DNA of 8,629 nucleotides from Candidatus Taylorbacteria bacterium RIFCSPLOWO2_01_FULL_45_15b (GTDB lineage Bacteria; Patescibacteriota; Minisyncoccia; Phycocordibacterales; 01-FULL-45-15b). Under the pieces are notes generated by a model. That model was not told the origin of the DNA. It did no database searches and was given only the letters and a program-made list of their open reading frames with translations. A program made the position numbers and the translations under genes. Shown here one piece after another: positions 1 to 6,399 of this stretch; within the stretch, counting starts at the first letter, position 1, and each line of letters opens with the position of its first letter. The stretch is from contig MHRX01000052.1 in NCBI GenBank assembly GCA_001822655.1, forward strand, positions 9,191-17,819, given 5' to 3'.

Positions 1-393
1 CGCGACACGCGTCTCCTCATTTATCAAATTGTGCTCAAAGGCGTATCGTAGGAAAAATCCGACGCCGAGCATCACTGCAACAGCTCCGACAATCGTAAAT
101 ACTTTGCTTCCGAGCTTGAATTCTATCTCCTCGTTTTCTTTTTTCAGGGAAACTTCCGACTTGGCAGCTACAGCAGGCTGAACAGGGACGGCAGGACTTT
201 CTGACCCCGCAACTGTTTTGGCCAAAGAATGATGCTGCGGAGTTTCGACTCTCGCCTGCACAACACTGGAATCTGCCGGTTTGGGGGAGTCGGCCGGCTT
301 TTGTCTGCTACCAAGTTCGGTTATCTTCCTTTCCAAATTGCCGATCTTCACGGCAAAGTAGAAAAACATGACGATGACAATAATGTAGATCAT
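1..393 (-). CDS. DUF2339-like predicted membrane protein (N-terminal part, cut by window edge)
   Basis: Only the first 131 codons are inside the window; the frame is still open at base 1. Residues 1-16 form a hydrophobic anchor, followed by a short charged helix (about 18-30). A Pro/Ala/Ser-rich linker runs over about 32-78, then a Lys/Glu patch (84-92). The stretch at 97-118 contains GAVAVMLGVGFFLRYAFEHN and is followed by NLINEETRVA. This GxxFFLRYAFE...RV pattern is what I recall from the start of the multi-pass core of DUF2339 proteins, whose function is unknown. An in-frame TAA lies four codons upstream of the ATG at 393, so that start is the first possible ATG. No Shine-Dalgarno sequence is visible. 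The gene sits 143 bases downstream of pyrG and probably has its own promoter. Family assignment is fairly secure; role is not. Confidence 0.78.
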   Translation of the reverse strand, partial: MIYIIVIVMFFYFAVKIGNLERKITELGSRQKPADSPKPADSSVVQARVETPQHHSLAKTVAGSESPAVPVQPAVAAKSEVSLKKENEEIEFKLGSKVFTIVGAVAVMLGVGFFLRYAFEHNLINEETRVA

Positions 394-414
394 GGGGTGT
401 GTTTAATTGCCATC

Positions 415-442
415 ATAATACGATATTGCCGAGATTCGACAA
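415..442 (-). promoter_or_regulatory. putative promoter of the DUF2339-like gene
   Basis: On the minus strand a TTGTCG box (437-442) is separated by 16 bases from TATTAT (415-420), a 5/6 match to the -10 consensus. Predicted transcription would start about 15 bases before the ATG at 393, giving a very short leader. Position and spacing support it; the -35 is only a partial match. Confidence 0.4.
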
Positions 443-536
443 TGTATAGCGAATAAAAGCCGCACTCTACTGTCCCATGCCATTCTACAAAAAACTCTGC
501 AGATACCGGCATTACTTTTTTCGAATGACCGCTATT

Positions 537-2192
537 TTATTTTTGAGAATTAAGCGCGGCGGCAATAAATGCATCAAAAAGAGGATGCGGCGCGAGAGGT
601 CGCGCCTGAAATTCAGGATGAAACTGGGTGCCAAGAAAAAAAGGATGCACTTTTTTTGAAAGCTCGGCTATTTCCATAAGGGTTCCATCCGGAGAAGTGC
701 CGGAAAATACGAGTCCAGCCTCCTCCAGGCGTTCGATATAATCGGGATTGACTTCGTAGCGATGCCGATGGCGTTCTTCAATCTTATTTACTCCATATGC
801 TTTTCTCGCAATAGTCGCTTCTTTAAGTACAGCCTCATACATTCCAAGTCTCATGCTTCCCCCGTAGTCTTTATCTTCCATTTTCTTTTTCTGGTCCGGC
901 ATAATATCAATAACCTTGTCAGGCGACATTGGGTTTATTTCGGAAGTATTTGCCTCCTTTAAACCAAGTACGTTTCTCGCATACTCGACCACCATAAGTT
1001 GCATCCCGTAACAAAGACCTAAATAAGGAATTTTATTTTTTCTTGCATACTCGATAGCCAGAAGCTTCCCTTCGATTCCCGACTCGCCGAATCCGCCCGG
1101 CACCAATATACCGTGATACTTTTTTAGCACAGCGGCTTTCAATATTGCGTTTTCAAAGTCCTTTGCGTTCAGCCAATCCAATTTTGGTCGTGCTCCTTTG
1201 TTATATGCCGAAAATTTTATCGCTTCGATTACGGAGACATACGCGTCAGAAAAGACGAAATCCCCACTGTCGAAATATTTTCCGATAACGGCAATCTTTA
1301 CTTCCTTATCCGCATTCGAAATTTTGTTTACGAATTGGCGCCATTTTGTGAGCCCTTCTTTCTTTTTCTTTGGTTGAAGTTTTAACGTGGAAATCAGTGT
1401 TTCGCCGATTTTGTCTTTAGCAAAATTGAGAGGTACATCGTACACGCTTTTGATATCGGGCGCGGAAATAACATTTTCGGCACGGACATTGCATGAGATC
1501 GCGATTTTCTCCTTACGCTTCTGATCAAGCGGCACCGTGCTTCGGGCAATTATAAAATCTGGTTGGACGCCGTACGAATTTAACTGCCGAACGGCATTTT
1601 GCGTAGGGCGAGTTTTCATCTCTCCGATAGTTGACGGCATCGGAAGATAACTTACCAAAATAAATATGACATCATCCGGATTTTTGATCCTCAAAACGCG
1701 AGCCGCTTCGATAAACATTATGTTTTGGTAATCCCCGACTGTTCCGCCAATCTCAACCAATGAAACTTCCGATCCATTCGCTTCGGCGGCGTTTAGAATT
1801 CGACGCGTGATTTCACCCGTGATGTGCGGTATCGCCTCGACACACTTTCCTCCGTAGCCGAGGTTTCGCTCCTTCTCGATGACGTGCTTGTAGACCATGC
1901 CGCTCGTTATATAGTCTCCGGCAGAAAGATCGAGGTTCATAAATCGCTCATAATTTCCCATATCCTGATCGGTCTCAAGACCAGAGCGTAAAACAAAAAC
2001 CTCACCGTGTTCAGTGGGGTTCATGGTGCCAGCGTCGACGTTCAGATACGGATCAACTTTTATCGGATTTACTTTATATCCCTCGGCCTCCAAGATCTGC
2101 CCGATGGAGGCGGTGGCGATGCCTTTGCCGACGCCGGACATAACACCCCCGATTACAAAAATAAATTTATGATTTTTTTTGTGAGTTGGCAC
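537..2192 (-). CDS. pyrG: CTP synthase (glutamine-hydrolysing)
   Basis: Makes CTP from UTP, ATP and glutamine in the cytoplasm, the last step of de novo pyrimidine nucleotide synthesis. It has 551 residues, close to the usual 530-550. The N-terminal synthetase domain (about 1-275) carries the P-loop region GGVMSGVGKG (15-24), KVDPYLNVDAGTM (45-57), HGEVFV (62-67) and ETDQD (73-77). EIGGTVGDYQ follows at 147-156; D75 and E147 correspond to the Mg-binding acidic residues. The class I glutaminase domain (about 297-545) has the oxyanion motif PGGFG (365-369), nucleophile Cys394 in GLCYGMQ, and the His525/Glu527 pair in GTQFHPEFQ. The usual Leu after the nucleophile is Tyr. The start is GTG at 2192; no upstream ATG is in frame, and the first conserved strand KFIFVIGG begins at residue 9. 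No ribosome site is visible. The gene stands alone between hairpin-rich and promoter-bearing gaps. Confidence 0.97.
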   Translation of the reverse strand: MPTHKKNHKFIFVIGGVMSGVGKGIATASIGQILEAEGYKVNPIKVDPYLNVDAGTMNPTEHGEVFVLRSGLETDQDMGNYERFMNLDLSAGDYITSGMVYKHVIEKERNLGYGGKCVEAIPHITGEITRRILNAAEANGSEVSLVEIGGTVGDYQNIMFIEAARVLRIKNPDDVIFILVSYLPMPSTIGEMKTRPTQNAVRQLNSYGVQPDFIIARSTVPLDQKRKEKIAISCNVRAENVISAPDIKSVYDVPLNFAKDKIGETLISTLKLQPKKKKEGLTKWRQFVNKISNADKEVKIAVIGKYFDSGDFVFSDAYVSVIEAIKFSAYNKGARPKLDWLNAKDFENAILKAAVLKKYHGILVPGGFGESGIEGKLLAIEYARKNKIPYLGLCYGMQLMVVEYARNVLGLKEANTSEINPMSPDKVIDIMPDQKKKMEDKDYGGSMRLGMYEAVLKEATIARKAYGVNKIEERHRHRYEVNPDYIERLEEAGLVFSGTSPDGTLMEIAELSKKVHPFFLGTQFHPEFQARPLAPHPLFDAFIAAALNSQK

Positions 2193-2214
2193 GCGAGTAA
2201 GATTGATGTCGCTT

Positions 2215-2243
2215 ATTGTAAATGAGGCCGTGTCGGGCGTCTA
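2215..2243 (-). promoter_or_regulatory. putative pyrG promoter
   Basis: Minus-strand TAGACG (2238-2243, 4/6 match) and TACAAT (2215-2220, 5/6 match) are separated by 17 bases. Transcription would start near 2208, leaving a leader of about 16 bases before the GTG at 2192, without a Shine-Dalgarno site. Confidence 0.42.
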
Positions 2244-2578
2244 GCGATCAGGCATTTCAAATGAGCTTTTGTCGAATTTCGAATCACGAATTTCGAATTA
2301 AATATTCTCGATATTCGAGATTCCGGCTACAAAGAGCAGTTCTTTCTTACATAAAACGAATTTATTTGGATGCGGTTCGACCGCGTAGGCGATTGGGCTC
2401 AATCGGGTACTCGCGAGGCTTTGCGACTAAGCTGTATGAGTAATACTGCGCAGGTGAGAAGCGAACACATGAAGCTTCGCAAGACCTTGAACATTTTGCT
2501 TCAAAATGTGAAAGGTGAACCGCTTCTGTAAGAAGCAAATGAGCGAAGTAACAAAGAAACGCGCCAAATACATTTGTT
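2244..2578 (-). other. hairpin-dense intergenic element between ftsX and pyrG, no supported gene
   Basis: This stretch holds a chain of short perfect hairpins: TCTCGA/TCGAGA with a 3-base loop (about 2306-2321), GCGGT/ACCGC (about 2371-2383), CGATTG/CAATCG (about 2390-2405), ACATTTTG/CAAAATGT (about 2490-2508) and GCTTCT/AGAAGC (about 2522-2536). There is also a direct repeat GAATTTCGAAT near 2275-2299. On the minus strand a frame from ATG 2573 to TAA 2298 is open for 91 codons except for one TAG at 2427-2429. That product has no recognisable motif. The hairpins argue for a structured RNA or a dispersed repeat rather than a protein gene, but a decayed small gene cannot be excluded. Confidence 0.45.
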
Positions 2579-3505
2579 TTACAGTTTGAGGTAACGTCGA
2601 ACGGCTAGATAACTTGATATGCCTCCGACGACAATCCCCGCGCCCGCAATTAGGAGAAACATCTGTCCGAAGTTCGCGATGTAGTATTCAAAAAGATTAA
2701 ACCCCGCAAGGAAATTTTCGGATACTTCGCGAAACCAATAAGTCAGCGGGTAAAATAAAATGAGAGTAATAATTCCCGCGACGAAACCGTACATTACACC
2801 GCTGATCACAAACGGGCCTCTTATATAGCGATAACTCGCCCCAACAAGTTGCATCACCGATATTTCATCACGGGAAATATACAGCGTCAGACGTATCGTA
2901 TTAAATGTGATAATAATCGAAAGTACAATTAGAAGAATCGAGACGCCGAACCCCACCTTATCGGCAGAGTCAATGATCTTAGACAATCGATCAATGGCGA
3001 GTCGGTTCCGACTGAAGTTAACATTGTCGACAATTCGCGCTCCGGCGCCGGAAAGCACGTTATCACTTTCAAGAAACCCCGCTATGGATTCATAATGCGA
3101 AGGGTCGTTCGCTTTTATATTCAAATTCGCTCCAAGCGGATTTTCGTCAAGTTCCTCAAGCGCCTGAAGGGTAAGCTGTTCGTCCTTGTGTCGTTCCTTA
3201 AAATTCTCGAGCGCCTGCTCGCGCGACACATATTCGACCGATTTAACTTCCGGCAGTGCTTCAATCTTTTCTTGAATCGCAAGTATATCTTCTTCTGGAG
3301 CGCTAGTAACAAAATATACGTTAATATCAACCTTGTCTTTAAGAGACTGGAGTGTCGAACTTAAGATTGCCCCGAGAAAAACGACGCTCCCAATCGTAAA
3401 GAGTGTAACAATCATCACAAGCACGGCCGAAAGTGACACGAATCCGTTTCGCCAAAAATTGACGAATCCCGAGCGAGCTATTCTTTTTACTTTTGTCCAA
3501 ATCAT
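2579..3505 (-). CDS. ftsX: cell division protein FtsX (ABC-type permease-like subunit)
   Basis: Membrane partner of FtsE. In bacteria the FtsEX complex couples ATP hydrolysis at the division site to activation of peptidoglycan hydrolases. The 308-residue protein has a short basic N-terminus ending in SGFVNFWRNGFVSLS and TM1 at about 23-48. An extracytoplasmic domain follows (about 49-184) with VDINVYF and VKSVEYVSREQALENF, typical of FtsX, then TM2 (about 186-207), TM3 (about 231-254) and TM4 (about 281-301). EISVMQLVGAS follows TM2. I chose ATG 3505 because the family normally begins a few residues before the KRIxRSGFxNFWRNG segment. A GTG at 3547 would add 14 residues. That extension runs over the recurrent CGCTCCGCTCAT motif and looks less native. 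No clear ribosome site supports either start. It is downstream of ftsE but unusually far from it. Confidence 0.93.
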   Translation of the reverse strand: MIWTKVKRIARSGFVNFWRNGFVSLSAVLVMIVTLFTIGSVVFLGAILSSTLQSLKDKVDINVYFVTSAPEEDILAIQEKIEALPEVKSVEYVSREQALENFKERHKDEQLTLQALEELDENPLGANLNIKANDPSHYESIAGFLESDNVLSGAGARIVDNVNFSRNRLAIDRLSKIIDSADKVGFGVSILLIVLSIIITFNTIRLTLYISRDEISVMQLVGASYRYIRGPFVISGVMYGFVAGIITLILFYPLTYWFREVSENFLAGFNLFEYYIANFGQMFLLIAGAGIVVGGISSYLAVRRYLKL

Positions 3506-3650
3506 GAATGATTTTCTTATGAGCGGAGCGAATTTGAAAATCTTCACCCCGCTGTTATTTCACATATTATTTTACTAATTTTGGAGTTCCTACAAAATCG
3601 CAATACAAACTCACACGTATCAACAAATTCTTACAAATTACGGCGCGGGT
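3506..3650 (-). other. ftsX leader region
   Basis: AT-rich sequence between the tandem repeats and ftsX. On the minus strand TTGTAG followed 18 bases later by AATAAT could be a weak promoter, but neither box is convincing. It includes the alternative GTG start of ftsX at 3547 and a copy of the CGCTCCGCTCAT motif (3519-3530, minus). No gene is supported. Confidence 0.3.
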
Positions 3651-3815
3651 TTATAAATTATAGTCGCTTTGCTCATTTGGATATAGACTGCCCTTCCAAA
3701 ATAATAATTTTGAAAGGACGCTTATAAATTATACTCGCTTCGCTCATTTGGATATAGACTGCCCTTCCAAAATAATAATTTTGAAAGGACCCAATAAATT
3801 ATAGTCGCTTTGCTC
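3651..3815. repeat. tandem repeat, 71-bp unit, about 2.3 copies, between ftsE and ftsX
   Basis: Unit 1 (3651-3721) and unit 2 (3722-3792) differ at only three positions. A third partial copy (about 3793-3815) ends close to the ftsE stop codon. Each full unit contains a 26-base hairpin: arms CCTTTCAAAAT and ATTTTGGAAGG around a TATT loop on the minus strand (3692-3717 and 3763-3788). All 11 pairs form on the minus-strand RNA if one G-U is allowed. On the plus strand that pair is a C-A mismatch, so the fold favours the ftsE-to-ftsX transcript. Each unit also carries CGCTTYGCTC and a TATAAT-like stretch. No T-run follows the hairpins, so they are not ordinary terminators. Confidence 0.92.
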
Positions 3816-3821
3816 CTTAAT

Positions 3822-4499
3822 TTATAGGGCATACTTTCCATGCTTATCATCCCGCGCGATCTTCCCGTTATCCATCGTGATAACCCGACCTCCCACTGAT
3901 TCGACCACACCTTTATTGTGCGTTGTCAAAATGACCGTCGTCCCCAAATCATTGATCTTCTTCAATATCTGCACAATCTCGTACGTGCTAATTGGATCGA
4001 GGTTTCCTGTCGGCTCGTCGGCAATAATAATGTCCGGCTGATTAACGATGGCGCGCGCTATTGCGACACGCTGTTTTTCACCTCCGGAAAGCTGATGAGG
4101 GAAATTATCGGCTTTTTCAGTAAGGTCGACGAGCTCAAGCACATGAGGCACGTCTGTATGAATTTCTTCGTCGGCCCTACCTGATGCCTCCATTGCGAAG
4201 GCAATATTTTCATATGCGGTCATATTTGGCAGGAGACGAAAATCCTGAAAAACGGTGCCGATCCTGCGGCGCACCTTATTGATATCCTTCTTTGAAAGCT
4301 TATTCAACGCCAAAGACTCAAAAAACACAGAGCCACGGGTAGGTCGCTCTTCCACCAAAATCATTTTGAGTAAAGTGGTCTTGCCGGCACCGGAGTGACC
4401 AACGAGTGATACAAACTCCTTGGGTTCTATCGTCAGCGTAATATCGTGAAGCGCCGTCGTACCCGCATATACCTTGCTGACTTTGTCAAAATAAATCAT
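3822..4499 (-). CDS. ftsE: cell division ATP-binding protein FtsE
   Basis: Cytoplasmic ABC ATPase that pairs with FtsX at the division site. It has 225 residues, the usual length. Features in order: Walker A GHSGAGKTT (34-42), Q-loop Gln85 in VFQDFRLL, ABC signature LSGGE (137-141), Walker B IIIADEPT (157-164, Asp161 and catalytic Glu162), D-loop GNLD (165-168) and switch His194 in TTHN. VFQDFRLLPNMTAYENIAF is strongly FtsE-like and separates it from generic exporters. The ATG at 4499 is the natural start and lies only 7 bases after a good -10 box, so the mRNA may have almost no leader. The gene lies 94 bases downstream of prfB and upstream of ftsX. The short C-terminal tail (DDKHGKYAL) runs directly into the repeat region. 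Confidence 0.96.
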   Translation of the reverse strand: MIYFDKVSKVYAGTTALHDITLTIEPKEFVSLVGHSGAGKTTLLKMILVEERPTRGSVFFESLALNKLSKKDINKVRRRIGTVFQDFRLLPNMTAYENIAFAMEASGRADEEIHTDVPHVLELVDLTEKADNFPHQLSGGEKQRVAIARAIVNQPDIIIADEPTGNLDPISTYEIVQILKKINDLGTTVILTTHNKGVVESVGGRVITMDNGKIARDDKHGKYAL

Positions 4500-4506
4500 T
4501 CTTTAA

Positions 4507-4535
4507 AGTATAGCAGGGTGTTTCTCTAAGACCAA
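4507..4535 (-). promoter_or_regulatory. putative ftsE promoter, possibly giving a leaderless mRNA
   Basis: Minus-strand TTGGTC (4530-4535) and TATACT (4507-4512) are spaced by exactly 17 bases. The -10 is preceded by TGC, an extended -10 pattern. Seven bases separate TATACT from the ATG at 4499, so the predicted transcription start falls at or next to the start codon. The weak AAAGA before ATG would lie outside most transcripts. Confidence 0.55.
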
Positions 4536-4593
4536 GATAAAATTTACCAATGTAAGAATTCGCATGCGGGAAAGTGGGTAAACCCGGGCGAAA

Positions 4594-5481
4594 TTACAAG
4601 CTTTTTTCCGCCTCCAAAAAAGGCTCGATTCCACCGGCCAAAACGGATTCGACGTCATGAATCTCGACATTTGTTCTGTGATCCTTCACTAATTTATACG
4701 GATGAAACACATAGGAGCGAATCTGACTTCCCCATTCGATATCGGTTGTTTTTGACACATACATGCCTTCTACTTTTTTAACCCTATCCTCTTCAAGCGC
4801 CTTAAATATTTTGCCACGGAGTATCTGCATGCCTTTTTCTTTATTTTGATGCTGGGATCGCTCGCTCGAGACATGCACGGAAAGTTTGGTAGGAAGATGC
4901 ACGATACGCACTGCAGTCTCCCTTTTGTTTACGTTTTGTCCGCCCGGACCGCTCGATTTAGCAAACTCAATCGTAAGCTCGTCTTCATTGATTTCAAAGT
5001 CTTCCACCTTTTCAAAAATCGGAATAACTTCGACAAGAGCGAATGACGTATGGCGCATTTTCTTTGCGTTAAAGGGAGAAATGCGGACAAGTCGGTGCAC
5101 CCCTGATTCTTTCTTAAGCATCCCGTAAACATTTTTTCCTTTTACTTCAACAGAGAGATTCCTGTAACCCCCATGGTCATTTTCATGCGTATGCAGAATA
5201 AAAACTTCCCAACCCCCATGTTTCTTGAAAAATCGGCTGTACATGTCAAACAGTATTGCAACAAAATCTTCCGCATCATCCCCGCCTGCCCCCGCAAAAA
5301 AACTGACGACAGCCCCTCCGCGATCATACTTATCCACACCGTCGGCGGCATCTTTTAACTCCTGAAGTTCGCGCACCGCCGCTTGCGCTTTATTTTTGTC
5401 CAGCCAAAAATCTCCCGACTGCATTTCGGTCTCAATCTCAAGTATTCGTTTTTGTATTTCTTCCTTTGAAAGTTCTCTCAT
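4594..5481 (-). CDS. prfB: peptide chain release factor 2 (RF2), short-domain-1 form
   Basis: Terminates translation at UGA and UAA on the ribosome. In this reading it has 295 residues against about 365 in E. coli. The stop-recognition tripeptide SPF is at 135-137 (RISPF), marking RF2 rather than RF1. The peptidyl-transfer motif GGQ is at 180-182 in SGPGGQNVNK. WGSQIRSYVFHPYKLVKDHRT (250-270) is also typical. Domain 1 is much reduced: only about 38 residues separate DFW (24-26) from FAGAGG (61-66), where E. coli has about 75. I chose ATG 5481 because family similarity begins there. The frame stays open to an ATG at 5706, adding 75 residues, but that extension is Cys/Arg-rich, repeat-coded and unlike RF2. 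The classical CUUUGA frameshift site of prfB is not found. Confidence 0.93.
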   Translation of the reverse strand: MRELSKEEIQKRILEIETEMQSGDFWLDKNKAQAAVRELQELKDAADGVDKYDRGGAVVSFFAGAGGDDAEDFVAILFDMYSRFFKKHGGWEVFILHTHENDHGGYRNLSVEVKGKNVYGMLKKESGVHRLVRISPFNAKKMRHTSFALVEVIPIFEKVEDFEINEDELTIEFAKSSGPGGQNVNKRETAVRIVHLPTKLSVHVSSERSQHQNKEKGMQILRGKIFKALEEDRVKKVEGMYVSKTTDIEWGSQIRSYVFHPYKLVKDHRTNVEIHDVESVLAGGIEPFLEAEKSL

Positions 5482-5785
5482 TTTTTTCGCACGTGCCCTG
5501 TCGTGAGGATCTGATTCCTCTACTATCGGGGGTTTTCTGCATCTGTCCGCGTTTGGTCCCCGCCCGAACGTCTCAGAATTCGTTCGGTACGGGCGGGCGC
5601 ATTTCTGTACTTGTTTTCCGCATCTGTCCGCGTTTAGTCCGCATTTCTGTCCGCATAGTATAAATGAAGAGCCGCCGGGAAACAGCCCAGAAAAGAGATG
5701 TGCCAACCCAAGCTAACACTCTTTTACGGGACAGGATACAAGGACTGATCCTGGTTTCACCGGCGGCAAAATTTTGACTAACACC
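5482..5785 (-). promoter_or_regulatory. long repeat-bearing leader of prfB
   Basis: About 300 bases lie between the probable promoter and the prfB ATG. It contains a 28-base direct repeat with two mismatches (5532-5559 and 5613-5640), each copy holding CATCTGTCCGCGTTT. A GCATTTCTGT pair occurs at 5599 and 5641. A strong GC-rich inverted repeat has arms CCCGCCCGAACG (5559-5570) and 5581-5597, the second arm with a 5-base bulge. Another stem, CAGGAT/ATCCTG, lies at 5732-5753. The frame upstream of the chosen start happens to be open but shows no RF2 similarity. A regulatory role is inference only. Confidence 0.45.
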
Positions 5786-5803
5786 ATTATACTCGAGTAT
5801 AAA
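5786..5803. promoter_or_regulatory. palindrome with overlapping -10 boxes on both strands
   Basis: TATACTCGAGTATA (5788-5801) is a perfect 14-bp palindrome. On the minus strand it continues into TATAAT (5786-5791), a candidate prfB -10, though no good -35 is present. On the plus strand TTGACT (5774-5779) lies 18 bases before TATAAA (5798-5803), a better-matched promoter pointing away from prfB into a region without a gene. Confidence 0.42.
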
Positions 5804-6130
5804 AAAATAAAAAGCGCCAGTCTTGTCCCATACAAGATGATACCGAAATACAGACGGAACTCCCGCACAAAATGAGCCGGAAAGGGCTCATGAAGCGATA
5901 TTCCGTATTCTACTGGTGATTGATTGTCGAGTTTGGGGTCAGACCCCACACAAAATAAAAATTTATTGTATAATAATCTACCTACAGCAAGCTGTCCCCT
6001 CACTCCGTTTCGCTTCGTATCGGCGCGTTATTCAGGCGCGCTTCGCACGCCATGCATATTTGGGAAACCAACGGTTTCCCAGACCCTTCCTCATTTGCTC
6101 CCCGTAGCGGAGCTAGGGGTATGTCAGGAA
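5804..6130. other. hairpin-rich intergenic stretch without a supported gene
   Basis: Several short perfect inverted repeats occur in 327 bases. They are TCTTGT/ACAAGA (5821-5837), ATGAGCC/GGCTCAT (5872-5891), a near-palindrome GGGGTC-A-GACCCC with flanking T/A (5934-5948), TGGGAAACC/GGTTTCCCA with a 3-base loop (6061-6081), and GCTCC/GGAGC (6097-6113). A TATAAT lies on the plus strand at 5969-5974. Open frames through this region have no family resemblance and run straight through the hairpins, so I call no gene. Confidence 0.5.
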
Positions 6131-6158
6131 TAAAAAACGACCCCTGTGTCAGGAGTCG
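6131..6158 (-). terminator. Rho-independent terminator of the tiny-ORF unit
   Basis: On the minus strand the arms CGACTCCT and AGGGGTCG pair over 8 bp (one G-U) around a GACAC loop and are followed by TTTTTTA. The G-U pair and the T-run both fit minus-strand RNA only. It begins 24 bases after the stop of the third tiny ORF and marks the end of that transcript. Confidence 0.85.
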
Positions 6159-6182
6159 CCTTAAGCATTGGCGAAAACAATT

Positions 6183-6398
6183 TTAGTCCCACCAACAGCG
6201 ACGGGCGACAATAATCGCATCTTCATCGCCCCGAAGCACCGAGGCTTTTGCCGCTCGTCGAAACGCGCGCTTCGCGAAACGCTTCTCACACTTGATCAAT
6301 CGCACCGCACCATTCTTTCGGCGGCGGCCAGTCCAAGTGAAACACTTGAAAATGTTGAGGTCGCCACTAACGATCTTGTCCAATGTTGTTGTATGCAT
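6183..6398 (-). CDS. small basic protein of unknown function (third tiny ORF)
   Basis: No family recognised. The 71-residue product is strongly basic, with an Arg/Lys-rich stretch at 25-54 (GRRRKNG, KCEKRFAKRAFRRAAK). An acidic GDED follows (57-60), and the C-terminus is WWD. Cys residues are at 19, 37 and 68; no CxxC pair is present. It could bind nucleic acid, but that is guesswork from charge alone. It follows the second ORF after a one-base gap (stop 6400-6402, start ATG 6398) and ends 24 bases before a terminator, so it is the last member of the unit. A GGAGG (6415-6419) sits 16 bases upstream, too far for this ATG. It is 6 bases from an ATG at 6408 that reads ATG-AGT-TGA, so the native start may have been altered by one base. 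Confidence 0.55.
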   Translation of the reverse strand: MHTTTLDKIVSGDLNIFKCFTWTGRRRKNGAVRLIKCEKRFAKRAFRRAAKASVLRGDEDAIIVARRCWWD

Positions 6399-6399
6399 A

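Noticed and set aside
485..536. Terminator after pyrG (TCTGCAGA followed by a T-run on the minus strand)
   Set aside because: The palindrome leaves no loop and the stem is too short for a credible intrinsic terminator.
3651..3815. CRISPR array
   Set aside because: Only 2.3 units, and the whole 71-bp unit is conserved; there are no variable spacers and no cas genes.
3722..3910. Minus-strand frame across the ftsE end and tandem repeat
   Set aside because: Overlaps ftsE in another frame and is built from the repeat; no independent support.
5482..5706. 75-residue N-terminal extension of RF2
   Set aside because: Cys/Arg-rich, encoded by direct repeats and unlike RF2; family similarity starts at ATG 5481. 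Kept only as an alternative start.
5713..6003. Minus-strand 96-codon open frame upstream of prfB
   Set aside because: It runs through several hairpins and the TATACTCGAGTATA palindrome, has no ribosome site and no recognisable motif; more likely spacer.
5916..6133. Plus-strand open frames of 63 and 69 codons
   Set aside because: They span the near-palindrome and hairpin region, show no domain features and run into the minus-strand terminator.
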